From Deltaproteobacteria bacterium UBA2385 (GTDB taxonomy: Bacteria; Myxococcota_A; UBA796; UBA2385): a stretch of DNA of 20,193 bases. Shown here piece by piece: positions 1 to 6,060 of this stretch. The translations under genes and the position numbers were made by a program. The stretch is from positions 1-20,193 of the forward strand of contig DDSR01000093.1 of the NCBI GenBank assembly GCA_002343455.1, given 5' to 3'. The notes beneath the pieces are model-generated. The model saw nothing but the letters and a program-made list of their open reading frames with translations. It was not told where the DNA came from and did no database searches. How positions within the stretch are numbered: position 1 is the stretch's first letter; each line of letters begins with the position of its first letter.

Positions 1-278
1 CGGGACGCATGCGGTGGCTCAGCGAACGGTATAGTTGACTCCTACGGCCGATTCATAGATGCCGCCCTCGCTGCGCCAACCTCTGCCCTCGCTACGCCAA
101 CCTCAGCGCGCCAGCGGGGGGTGTCGCCGCCGTCGCGGGTGCCACCGGCCGACGCCACGCAGACGCCAACGGCCTGAAGCGAGGGACAGCGACGGGCGAG
201 CAGAGCTGCGCCAGAGGACAAAACAGCACCATCCAACGGGCCAGGGGTGGCGCCCGATAGGGCTTGATGTTGCCTATC
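1..278. other. Unassigned left-edge stretch, no convincing gene
   Basis: No reading frame here has the coherent composition or G/C third-position bias of the genes further right. On the minus strand it follows directly on the Tc-toxin-like fragment, but the family's sequence is lost after about position 279, so a breakpoint probably lies there. The only structure I see is a short tandem duplication at 64-105. I read this as degenerate or rearranged DNA. The window starts inside it, so its full extent cannot be seen. Confidence 0.5.
64..105. repeat. 21-bp tandem repeat, two copies
   Basis: Two adjacent 21-bp units (64-84 and 85-105) share gccctcgct, then a g/a difference, then cgccaacctc, and differ again at the last base. 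A copy count of two is too low for a typical minisatellite. The repeat lies in non-coding, apparently decayed sequence next to the gene fragments and may reflect slippage or rearrangement. Confidence 0.75.
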
Positions 279-558
279 CTTGACGCGGCGCACATTGCCG
301 TCCGGCAGGTCTACGCGCACGGCACGCCCGAGGGGGTCGTAGGTGATGACGGGCGTGACGCCCGAGAAACCCTCCTCGGCCTCGAAGGCGACCGAGTTGG
401 AGAAGAGCGGCCCGTACTGCTTGATGGGCAGGCCCTTGTTGTTGAGCACCACCCGGCCGTTGCCGCGCGCAGCCCCAGGCCGAGGCGGGGACGCTGCTCG
501 TGTCGTACGTGAACTCGGCGGTGGGCGAGGAGCGCGTGGCGCCGTCGCTACCGCCGGA
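279..558 (-). pseudogene. Fragment of a TcB/SpvB/RHS-type toxin protein
   Basis: The minus strand encodes a stretch with NNKGLPIKQYGPLFS followed by GVTPVITYDPLGRAVRVDLP. This is the signature of the Tc insecticidal-toxin B subunit / SpvB / RHS shell family, where the usual form is NNKG.P.(R/K)QYEPFFS...YDPLGR....PNG. Upstream, another frame reads SPTAEFTYDTSSVPASAW, which also fits this family, so a frameshift is needed near 470 to join the two parts. Only about 90 residues of a protein normally well over 1,000 residues long are present. The match stops at about 279, just after NVRRVK, where the family continues differently. There is no start codon, no secretion or cleavage domain and no toxin tip, so it is a remnant. 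The family assignment is by motif recall only. Confidence 0.6.
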
Positions 559-569
559 CTGCCGGGCGA

Positions 570-683
570 GGGCGCGTCGTGCAGCTTCAAATGTACGCCC
601 ACGACCTCGGGCCCGGCCTCGACCAGCAGCCCGGCGACCGTGGAGGAGTCCACTCCCCCGCTCATGGCGACGCAGACCTTCAC
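570..683 (-). pseudogene. mnmA: 5' fragment of mnmA (tRNA 2-thiouridylase)
   Basis: Starting at a GTG (683-681), the minus strand reads VKVCVAMSGGVDSSTVAGLL and then a VVGVHLKLHDAP stretch. SGGVDSS is the PP-loop ATP-binding motif at the N-terminus of MnmA, the enzyme that thiolates U34 of Lys, Glu and Gln tRNAs with sulfur relayed from a cysteine desulfurase. About 38 residues are present out of the family's usual ~350-370. The catalytic cysteines and the tRNA-binding region are missing, and the frame then runs into Tc-toxin-like sequence. The GTG overlaps the TGA of the cysteine desulfurase remnant (GTGA), which is how a translationally coupled desulfurase-mnmA operon would look. It is broken and presumably non-functional. 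Confidence 0.7.
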
Positions 684-765
684 GCAGACCTCAGGCGTTC
701 GAGCACGGGGAGCACCTCCAGCACGCGGGGGTACCGCGCTGCCAGGAGAGGCCGCGAAGACGCCC
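680..765 (-). pseudogene. 3' remnant of a cysteine desulfurase gene
   Basis: The minus strand ends in RVLEVLPVLERLRSA and a TGA at 682-680. This matches the end of the intact cysteine desulfurase at 9044-10102 (PVLEVLPVLEAVLERLRSA). At DNA level, 681-752 aligns with 9045-9126 almost base for base. The differences are a 12-bp deletion that removes one GTGCTGGAGGCC unit and a +2 indel, which shifts the frame just upstream, where SWQRGTP corresponds to the intact SWQRETP. Identity fades beyond about 752, and the next gene ends at 781. It is therefore a short damaged duplicate or a leftover of a second locus, directly followed by the mnmA fragment. Confidence 0.7.
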
Positions 766-780
766 ACCCGCTCACCGAGC

Positions 781-1350
781 TCACCCGTCGAGGTTGGGGC
801 AGTACTCGTATCGGGTCGCGTGGATGGCGACGCGGTCGAGGCCCTGGCCGATCACGTGCACCCGCGGGTGCAGGAGGCCGGCGGCGGCGGGGAGGAGCCA
901 GGCGACGGCGAGCCACCCGTACCCCACCACGGCGATGGTCGTCGCGACGGCCATCGTGAGGCGACGTGAGTGGATGCGACGGATCCAGGCGCGCTGGAGC
1001 CCGAGGACCGGCAGCGCCAGCATCGCGAGGTCGACCAACAGGAACAGCGGCGCCACCTCCCACTCGAGCGAGCTCCCGTACCAGGAGGTGTGTGGCAGCG
1101 GGAAGCCATAGGAGGTGCAGAGGTCGGTCCAGTCCCAGCGGAGGGTGGCCACCGAGAGAAGGAGCACCGTCGCCGGGAGGGTGACGCCGAACAGGGAGCC
1201 CGGTCGCAGCAACGTGGAGGCGAGCAGGTTGAACCGCACGCTCCCCCGTACCCTTCCGGCGGTCCTCGTGCCGGGGAGGCGCTTGTCCCGAGAAGGCGGT
1301 GCGAATTCCGGAGAGCTCCCCATGGCGCTGAGGCGCCTCCACCGGACCAT
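781..1350 (-). CDS. Hypothetical multi-pass membrane protein
   Basis: I do not recognise a named family. The 189-residue frame has three clear hydrophobic segments at about residues 53-70, 99-118 and 132-155. Between the first two is an extracytoplasmic-type loop rich in aromatic residues (FPLPHTSWYGSSLEW). A basic linker follows the second segment, and a polar tail ends in CPNLDG. The first ~36 residues are Arg/Ser/Pro-rich and may not be translated. Other possible starts are the ATG at 1323, preceded by GGAGG about 11 bases away, and a GTG at 1242 just before RFNLLAS, where the hydrophobic pattern begins. The gene stands alone. Its 3' end is about 15 bp from the decayed cysteine desulfurase remnant, so it forms the border of the broken-gene region. 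Confidence 0.6.
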   Translation of the reverse strand: MVRWRRLSAMGSSPEFAPPSRDKRLPGTRTAGRVRGSVRFNLLASTLLRPGSLFGVTLPATVLLLSVATLRWDWTDLCTSYGFPLPHTSWYGSSLEWEVAPLFLLVDLAMLALPVLGLQRAWIRRIHSRRLTMAVATTIAVVGYGWLAVAWLLPAAAGLLHPRVHVIGQGLDRVAIHATRYEYCPNLDG

Positions 1351-1601
1351 GAACCAACGCAGCTCCCTGGCGCCTCAGGGACCTGGGGGACGAGCGGGTT
1401 GGGAGGGCAGCCGAGGGCCGATCATGGGGTGCGGGGGCCGGCGGGGCCCAAGCCCCCCCGCTGTTTCTGGATAGTTACCCATGCCGCCGTAGACAGGCTC
1501 CACGAGCAATGGAGCAGGCAGCCCCCCCCCTCCGGCCCTTCGGGCCTGCTCACTCGCGAGGGCACGCATCGAGGACCGCCTCCACAGCCCAGACCCTCCC
1601 C
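1351..1601. other. Intergenic stretch with hairpin and conserved-looking block
   Basis: No convincing gene lies here. It has a run of nine C at 1522-1530 and a short perfect hairpin at 1534-1546 (GGCCC-ttc-GGGCC, no T-tract). At 1463-1482 a less GC-rich block (gtttctggatagttacccat) stands out from its surroundings. Read on the minus strand the hairpin and the block lie in one open frame, which merges into the antisense of the adjacent SDR gene and so is weak evidence for coding. The stretch may be a leader, a REP-like element or a scar of a mobile element. Nothing here decides between these. Confidence 0.35.
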
Positions 1602-2348
1602 TCAGGCAGCCGCGCTCGCCTGCCCTGCATGCGCCAGGGCCGAGGCCGACTGGCAGCCCACGATGGCCGGCGCCTCCTGCACCAGGGCCTCGTCCGTGAG
1701 GGCGTGCACCATGAACAGGGCGAAGTCCACGCGGCGGGTGAGGTTGCTGGCCAGGACGGGGTCCCCTACGTGCCGGCTCCACGCGGGGAGGCCCTGGGAG
1801 TCGCCCTCCTCGAGGTCGCTGCCCCGCACTACGGTCCAGGCGGTGTCGCTCTCGAAGACGCGCCGGGTGGCCTCCACGTGGTCGTCGAGCTCCACCATGC
1901 GGGCCAGGCGCCCGAGGAAGCCGAAGACGCTCACGAAGGCCCGCAGGCCCCACGAGTACCTGTCCTGGCCGTCGCGGCTGATGTGCCAGCCGCAGCTGAA
2001 AACCAGTCGGGCATCGGGCTCGGCGAAGTCCATGACCGCTTGGGCCGTGCCCGATGCGTACTGCTGGATGCCCCAGGGGGCGAGCACCACGAGCACCCCG
2101 TCGCAGCCTGCCACGGCGGCCTCGATGACGGCGCGGTCGTTGGTCATGCCGGGAACGATGGTGATGCGGTCGGCGAAGGCGGCGAGCTTGGGCACGGACT
2201 GCTCTCGGCAGACGCCCACCACCTCGTAGCCGCGGTCCAGGCAGTGCTGGATCATGTACTGGCCGAGCTTGCCGGAGGCACCGACGATGCACACCTTCTG
2301 CATGGGGTTGGACGAGTTGGGAACGGTGGGGACGGTGGGGTTGGTCAT
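1602..2348 (-). CDS. NAD(P)-binding atypical SDR (NmrA-like)
   Basis: This 248-residue protein has a Rossmann nucleotide-binding start, KVCIVGASGKLGQYMIQ, with the Gly-rich GxxGxxG pattern at about residues 21-26. A predicted beta-alpha fold follows (VVGVCRE, ITIVPGMTND, DGVLVVLAPWG). This is the layout of atypical or NmrA-like short-chain dehydrogenases, which bind NAD(P) and act as oxidoreductases or redox sensors. I see no classical YxxxK catalytic pair, so the activity is unknown. The start is the ATG at 2348-2346, preceded by AGGAG at good spacing. A later ATG before QKVCIVG is also possible. The gene is divergent from the LysR-type gene at 2467 across about 118 bp. In such pairs the LysR protein often controls its neighbour, so regulation by it is a reasonable inference. 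The substrate cannot be told from sequence. Confidence 0.8.
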   Translation of the reverse strand: MTNPTVPTVPNSSNPMQKVCIVGASGKLGQYMIQHCLDRGYEVVGVCREQSVPKLAAFADRITIVPGMTNDRAVIEAAVAGCDGVLVVLAPWGIQQYASGTAQAVMDFAEPDARLVFSCGWHISRDGQDRYSWGLRAFVSVFGFLGRLARMVELDDHVEATRRVFESDTAWTVVRGSDLEEGDSQGLPAWSRHVGDPVLASNLTRRVDFALFMVHALTDEALVQEAPAIVGCQSASALAHAGQASAAA

Positions 2349-2436
2349 GATGAGCTCCTGTTGGTCGGGCGGAGCGCCTCGACTCCCCCACAAGGTAGGA
2401 GGTCATGGCCTGTGTAGACACCCCGAGGAAGTGGGG

Positions 2437-2447
2437 GCATGCTATGC
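2437..2447. promoter_or_regulatory. Candidate LysR operator in divergent promoter region
   Basis: The SDR/LysR intergenic region (2349-2466) contains GCAT-gct-ATGC, an 11-bp dyad, overlapping the palindrome ATGCAT at 2444-2449. LysR-type regulators usually bind interrupted dyads in such divergent regions. The arms are only 4 bp and the site is 20 bp from the LysR start codon, so it could equally be chance or part of an autoregulatory site. Confidence 0.3.
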
Positions 2448-2466
2448 ATTCTTGTATGGGGTGGGC

Positions 2467-3354
2467 ATGGAGTGGCAGACCGTGAACTTCAGCTGGGACC
2501 GGGCACGCTCCTTCCTGGCGGCCGCCGAGGAGGGCTCCTTCTCCGCGGCAGCGCGAGCCCTGGGCAGCACCCAGCCCACCGTGGGGCGGCAGGTGGCGGC
2601 TCTGGAGGAGGAGCTCGGCGTCGTGCTCTTCGAGCGCGTCGGCAACCTGCTGCAGCTGACGGAGGCCGGCCTGTCCCTCGTAGACCAGGTGCGCGCCATG
2701 GCCGAGGCCGCGAACCGCGTCTCCCTCATCGCCAGGGGCCGCTCCCAGGCCCTCGAGGGCCTCGTGCGCATCACGGCCAGCCAGCTCATCTGCGCCCACC
2801 TGCTGGGGCCCGTCGTGCGGCGCTTGCGCAGGGAGCACCCCGGCCTCCACCTGGAGCTGGTGGCGGCCAACGACCTGCGGGATCTCCAGCGTCGGGAGGC
2901 CGATCTGGCCGTGCGCAACGTGCCCCCCACCCAGGCCGACCTCGTGGCCCTGCGCCTGCCGGATCGCTCCGCCGGCTTCTACGCCTCCCCCACCTACCTG
3001 GCCTCCATCGGGGACCCCGTGAGCTCCAAGGACTTCGAGGGCGCCGAGTTCTTCGGCTTCCCGCCCGTGTCCGCCATGCTCCCCTTCCTGGCGGCCCGGG
3101 GACTGCGCCTCACGGAGGCCAACTTCCCGGTGCTCACCGCCGATCACCTCGTGCAGTGGGCCCACTGTCGGGCCGGCTACGGCATCTGCCCCGTCATCGA
3201 GGCCGTGGGGGACGCCGATCCCGCCGTGGTGCGCGTGCTGGCGGACATGGAGGCGCTGCCCGTGCCCATGTACATCACCAGCCACCGGGAGGTGCGCACG
3301 AGCCGGCGGGTGCGGGTGGTCTTCGACGCGCTGGTGGCAGAGCTGGGGGGCTGA
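2467..3354 (+). CDS. LysR-family transcriptional regulator
   Basis: This 295-residue protein has the usual LysR length. The N-terminal winged helix-turn-helix is at about residues 10-68 (RSFLAAAEEGSFSAAARALG, then STQPTVGRQVAALEEELGV and LFER). The C-terminal substrate-binding region, from about residue 95, opens with GLVRITAS and continues through DLAVRN. LysR proteins are DNA-binding regulators, usually tetrameric and controlled by a small effector bound in the C-terminal domain. The effector here is unknown. The ATG at 2467 is chosen because it gives the normal N-terminus, with a G-rich stretch just upstream (ggggtgggc). A GTG two codons earlier is an alternative. It is divergent from the SDR gene at 1602-2348, its most likely target. 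Its 3' end converges on the response regulator gene, 33 bp away. Confidence 0.92.
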   Translation: MEWQTVNFSWDRARSFLAAAEEGSFSAAARALGSTQPTVGRQVAALEEELGVVLFERVGNLLQLTEAGLSLVDQVRAMAEAANRVSLIARGRSQALEGLVRITASQLICAHLLGPVVRRLRREHPGLHLELVAANDLRDLQRREADLAVRNVPPTQADLVALRLPDRSAGFYASPTYLASIGDPVSSKDFEGAEFFGFPPVSAMLPFLAARGLRLTEANFPVLTADHLVQWAHCRAGYGICPVIEAVGDADPAVVRVLADMEALPVPMYITSHREVRTSRRVRVVFDALVAELGG

Positions 3355-3387
3355 TGGAGGCGCCGACGCTCACCGCGCCGCTGGGCG

Positions 3388-4044
3388 TCAGCGCAGCCCC
3401 TCCTTGAAGAGCACAGCCTGGCGCACCAGCTCGTTGGCGTTGCTGAGGCCGAGCTTCTTCTTGATGCTGGCCCGGTGGCTCTCGATGGTCTTGACGCTCA
3501 AGTGCAGCGCCTCGGCCACCTGGCGGGTCGGCAGGCCTTCGCCGAGGCGCTCGAAGACCTCGAGCTCCCGGTCGCTGAGCAGGCTCCTGGGAGAGGAGCT
3601 GTGCTCGACACCTCTCAGGGAGCGCTCGAGCATGGCGGTGGTCATGGCGGGGCTGAGGTGCACCTGTCCTGCCAGCACGTTGTGGATCGCGTCCCGCAGC
3701 TGTTCGGGGGCGTTGTCCTTCATGACGTAGCCGCGGGCTCCGGCCTCGAGGGCCCGCTCGGCGTAGAGCTGCTCGTCGTGCATGGACAGGACCAGCACGC
3801 GCAGCTCGGGTCGCAGGGCCACGATGCCCTTGACCAGCTCCAGGCCGTTGGCCCCCTTCAGGGACAGGTCCACCAGGACGACGTCTGGGGTGAGCGATGG
3901 CAGCAGCCTGAGCGCGGCTTCCGCCGAGTCGGCCTCGCCGATGCAGCTGAGGCGCGGGTCCTCCTCGATGAGGGCCCGCAGGCCGGCTCTCACGATGGGG
4001 TGGTCGTCGATGAGGAAGATGGCGCCGGAGCTGAACACTTGCAC
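3388..4044 (-). CDS. NarL/FixJ-type response regulator
   Basis: This 218-residue protein has a receiver domain (about residues 7-125) and a LuxR/NarL-type helix-turn-helix (about 153-215). Receiver landmarks are present: the acidic pair D13-D14 (FLIDDHPIVRAGL), the phospho-acceptor D59 (VVLVDLSL), S87 in the VLVLSMHD strand and K109 in GYVMKD. The output domain reads LSDRELEVFERLGEG, then TRQVAEALHLSVKTIESHR, the standard NarL recognition helix. Phosphorylation by the kinase encoded just upstream (4093-4950, 48-bp gap, same strand) should control DNA binding. The start is a GTG at 4044-4042, placed right before the receiver fold. No strong Shine-Dalgarno sequence is evident, so translation may depend on the upstream gene. 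Likely targets nearby are the divergent genes at 5056-5932, but that is inference. Confidence 0.93.
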   Translation of the reverse strand: MQVFSSGAIFLIDDHPIVRAGLRALIEEDPRLSCIGEADSAEAALRLLPSLTPDVVLVDLSLKGANGLELVKGIVALRPELRVLVLSMHDEQLYAERALEAGARGYVMKDNAPEQLRDAIHNVLAGQVHLSPAMTTAMLERSLRGVEHSSSPRSLLSDRELEVFERLGEGLPTRQVAEALHLSVKTIESHRASIKKKLGLSNANELVRQAVLFKEGLR

Positions 4045-4092
4045 GACGGTACCACGATCGCCTCGGTGGGGATCCTCAGCGGGCCCGACGGA

Positions 4093-4950
4093 TCACGACG
4101 GGGTGTCCACGGCGAGGGGGGCGGTGGCGGCGACGCGGCTCGGCACCACCAAGGTGACGGTGACGCCCTCTCCGGGGGGGCTCTCCACCACCAGCCGGCC
4201 GCCGAGGGCGTCGGCCCGGTCCTGCAGGGTCCAGAGCCCGTAGCCGCGTCGCTCCTGTTGGTCGTGGCTCATGCCCACGCCCGCGTCGCACACCGTGAGC
4301 ACCACCTCACCCTCGGTGCCCTCCAGGGTCAGCCAGGCTCGGCGGGTGCGGGCGTGCTTGACGACGTTGAAGAGCAGCTCTCGGGCGCCTCGGAACACCA
4401 GGGTGCGGATGGCCTCGCCGCAGCTCGGCCCCTCGTCCGGGGTCAGGACCTCCACGGCCAGGTCGTAGCGCTCGCCGGTCACCCGGCCGAGCCAGTGCAG
4501 GGCCGGTCCCAAGCCGGCGTCGGCCAGGATCGGTGGGGTGAGCTCGTGGCTCAGATCGCGGGAGATGCCGATGGCTCGCTCGAGCAGCGCGTCCGCTTGC
4601 TCCAGCGCCGCGCGATCGGTGGTCTGGACGCCGCTGATGCTGTAGCGGGCCGCCACCAGGAGCTGCTGGAGATCGTCGTGGAGCACGCGCGCCAGGCGAG
4701 CACGCTCGCGCTCCTCGGCATGAATCACCTCGAGCGTGAGCTCCCGGAGACGGCCGACCCGTCGCTCGGCACGGGCAGGACGCAGCTCCGCCTCGCGCTC
4801 GGGTTCCGTGTGAGGGGTTCGTTCGTAGGACAAGGGCTCCTCCAGCAAGGCAGGGTCATCCAGACCATTGCTCAGCGTCCCATACTCCATGCCGGCATGC
4901 GCAGAGGTCACCCGTCTGCGGGGACTTGTGGTTCTGGATCCGCCAGTCAT
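4093..4950 (-). CDS. Soluble NarX/DesK-type histidine kinase
   Basis: This protein of up to 285 residues has the HisKA_3 dimerisation region, with the phospho-acceptor His at about residue 91 (RVLHDDLQQLL). A HATPase domain follows: N box ELLFNVVKHA (N195), G1 box CDAGVGM (D222) and G2 box GYGLWTLQDRA. It autophosphorylates and passes phosphate to the NarL-type regulator encoded 48 bp downstream. I see no transmembrane segment and no PAS, GAF or HAMP domain. The first ~65 residues are charged and of low complexity, so it looks cytoplasmic with no obvious sensor domain and may rely on a partner for sensing. The start is uncertain. The ATG at 4950 has no clear ribosome site, and the ATG at 4890 (MEYGTLSN) is an equal alternative. 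It is divergent from the YqjD-like gene at 5056. Confidence 0.9.
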   Translation of the reverse strand: MTGGSRTTSPRRRVTSAHAGMEYGTLSNGLDDPALLEEPLSYERTPHTEPEREAELRPARAERRVGRLRELTLEVIHAEERERARLARVLHDDLQQLLVAARYSISGVQTTDRAALEQADALLERAIGISRDLSHELTPPILADAGLGPALHWLGRVTGERYDLAVEVLTPDEGPSCGEAIRTLVFRGARELLFNVVKHARTRRAWLTLEGTEGEVVLTVCDAGVGMSHDQQERRGYGLWTLQDRADALGGRLVVESPPGEGVTVTLVVPSRVAATAPLAVDTPS

Positions 4951-4996
4951 GGAGAGGACATGGGCACCGTGGACGTCCGCGAGCCCTCACTGGAGA

Positions 4997-5017
4997 GCCT
5001 CGCCTTCCACACGAGGC
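4997..5017. promoter_or_regulatory. 21-bp dyad in kinase/YqjD-like divergent promoter region
   Basis: A perfect inverted repeat, GCCTCG-N9-CGAGGC, sits in the 105-bp gap between the divergent kinase (start 4950) and YqjD-like gene (start 5056). Size and position suit an operator for a dimeric regulator, and the NarL-type protein encoded in the same cluster is the obvious candidate. In RNA it could also form a 6-bp hairpin. The site is predicted only from symmetry. Confidence 0.4.
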
Positions 5018-5027
5018 GTCGGCGAAC

Positions 5028-5047
5028 AACCCACAAGAACCCACAAG
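5028..5047 (+). repeat. Perfect 10-bp tandem duplication at a ribosome site
   Basis: AACCCACAAG occurs twice in a row (5028-5037 and 5038-5047). The end of the second copy supplies the first bases of the AAGGAG Shine-Dalgarno sequence (5045-5050) of the gene starting at 5056. It is A-rich in an otherwise GC-rich neighbourhood, so it may be an unstructured translation enhancer. Confidence 0.8.
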
Positions 5048-5055
5048 GAGCACGT

Positions 5056-5559
5056 ATGAGCCGTCAGCAACCGACCACGGCCACCGCTGACAACACCACC
5101 ACCGCCGCTCGGCGCCTCGATCCGGAGAGCTTCCGTGACCACATCGAGGGCGTGCGTCGGCTCGTCGTAGAGGAGTGGCCAGATGTGGACCCCGACAGCC
5201 TCGCCAAGGCTGGGACCGAGCCCGAGGCCGTCGTCGCGGTGGTCGTCGAGGCTACGGGGGACTCCAAGACCCTGGTGCGCCATCACCTGGCCCAGATCGC
5301 CGAGGTCTCCGGCGTCGCCGCCAGCGGACTCGAGGGGCGGCTGTTGCGCTTGCTGCACACCCTAGAGGGCAAGGTGGAGCCGGTCCAGGAGACCATGAAG
5401 GAGGCCTCGAAGGTCGCCCGCGAGGTGGGAGAGCAAGGCAGGGAGATCGCAGGGCAGGCCGAGGCGAAGGTCAAGGAGAACATCTGGACCAGCCTGATGT
5501 CCGCGCTGGGGCTCGGCGTGCTCATCGGCCTGGTCGTCGGTCTGTCTCGTGGTCGCTGA
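5056..5559 (+). CDS. CsbD-like / YqjD-like (DUF883) membrane-anchored stress protein
   Basis: The protein has 167 residues. Residues 1-20 are a Thr/Ala-rich lead. Residues 21-85 (FRDHIEGVRRLVVEEWPDVD, then SKTLVRHHLAQI) resemble the small CsbD/YjbJ general-stress domain. Residues 100-145 are a charged amphipathic helix (KVEPVQETMKEASKVAREVG), and residues 147-163 form one Gly-rich membrane helix (GLGVLIGLVVGL) ending in SRGR. The last two parts match the ElaB/YqjD/DUF883 plan of a C-tail-anchored inner-membrane protein. In E. coli, YqjD associates with ribosomes in stationary phase. The CsbD match is my own pattern reading and is less secure. The start ATG has an excellent AAGGAG five bases upstream. 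Its 3' end overlaps the YqjE-like gene by 11 bp, as expected of an operon. Confidence 0.75.
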   Translation: MSRQQPTTATADNTTTAARRLDPESFRDHIEGVRRLVVEEWPDVDPDSLAKAGTEPEAVVAVVVEATGDSKTLVRHHLAQIAEVSGVAASGLEGRLLRLLHTLEGKVEPVQETMKEASKVAREVGEQGREIAGQAEAKVKENIWTSLMSALGLGVLIGLVVGLSRGR

Positions 5560-5932
5560 GACGTCCGCCATCCTGAGCCTGGTGCGCCGCATCCTGAGGC
5601 TCCTGACAGCCCGGCTGCGGCGGCTCACGGACTCCGCTCGCGACGAGGCAGCCCAGGACCTCAAGCGGCTCGCCACCGGCTTGGTTGCCCTCTTCGTGAT
5701 GGGCGTCCTGCTGGTCCACGCCCTCGCCTTTGCCCACGGTGTCGTCGTAGTGGCCCTCGTAGGTGTGGGGCTCCCCCTCCTCCAGGTGCTCGCGGGCATC
5801 CTTGGGGTGGACGTCCTCCTGGCCCTCGTCGCCGCGGTGCTCGGGCGCTCCCTGCTCACGCGCCCCATCCTCACGCAGACCCGTGAAGAGCTGGGCGAGC
5901 TGCGCAAGGTCGCAGACGGCCTCGTCGGCTGA
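5549..5932 (+). CDS. YqjE-like phage-holin-family membrane protein
   Basis: The 127-residue protein has a charged N-terminal helix (residues 1-42), then two strong hydrophobic segments (about 43-68 and 70-98), then a polar C-terminal tail (TQTREELGELRKVADGL). This is the plan of the YqjE/DUF1469 putative holin superfamily, small inner-membrane proteins commonly encoded right after a YqjD-like gene. The function is not established, and the holin name reflects fold rather than proven lysis. It starts at a GTG inside the end of the preceding gene (11-bp overlap), so translation is probably coupled. No start codon further downstream suits better. The pair lies between a two-component system and a sigma factor, consistent with a stress role. 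Confidence 0.78.
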   Translation: MVAETSAILSLVRRILRLLTARLRRLTDSARDEAAQDLKRLATGLVALFVMGVLLVHALAFAHGVVVVALVGVGLPLLQVLAGILGVDVLLALVAAVLGRSLLTRPILTQTREELGELRKVADGLVG

Positions 5933-6007
5933 ATGGAGAATTTGGAGTCTACCGCCCACAGCACGACCGTGACCGCGCTGCGGAGTGAGCGGACAGACGA
6001 GCCATGA
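5933..6007 (+). CDS. Possible 24-residue small ORF after the YqjE-like gene
   Basis: An ATG directly follows the TGA of the YqjE-like gene (tgaatg) and opens a 24-codon frame, MENLESTAHSTTVTALRSER then TDEP, with its own stop. The peptide is hydrophilic, with no membrane segment. In E. coli the yqjD-yqjE pair is followed by a third small gene, yqjK, but I see no similarity to it. It could be a coupled small protein, a decayed third gene or chance. There is no separate ribosome site apart from coupling to the preceding stop. Confidence 0.3.
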   Translation: MENLESTAHSTTVTALRSERTDEP

Positions 6008-6042
6008 CCGTTGACGAACCCACCGGCCGTGGTGCTGGCGGT

Positions 6043-6054
6043 CCGGGCGCCCGG
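6043..6054. terminator. GC-rich palindrome between convergent genes
   Basis: CCGGGCGCCCGG is a perfect 12-bp palindrome in the gap between the plus-strand operon ending at 5932 (or 6007) and the minus-strand sigma factor gene ending at 6061. The position suits a bidirectional stop, but there is no T-tract on either side and such palindromes arise easily at this GC content. Confidence 0.2.
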
Positions 6055-6060
6055 GGGTCC

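Noticed and set aside
279..558. Functional Tc toxin or RHS polymorphic toxin system
   Set aside because: Short, frameshifted and lacking start, secretion and toxin domains. No immunity or partner gene is near.
570..683. Functional MnmA
   Set aside because: Only about 38 residues remain before unrelated sequence, with none of the catalytic cysteines.
3379..3393. Hairpin CGCTG-ggcgt-CAGCG between LysR and response regulator ends
   Set aside because: Position would suit a terminator, but the stem is only 5 bp, there is no T-tract and part of it lies in the response regulator stop codon region.
3475..5055. Long plus-strand open frame upstream of the YqjD-like gene
   Set aside because: It is antisense to the response regulator and kinase, which have full motif sets. 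The real gene begins at the ATG at 5056 with a strong AAGGAG site.
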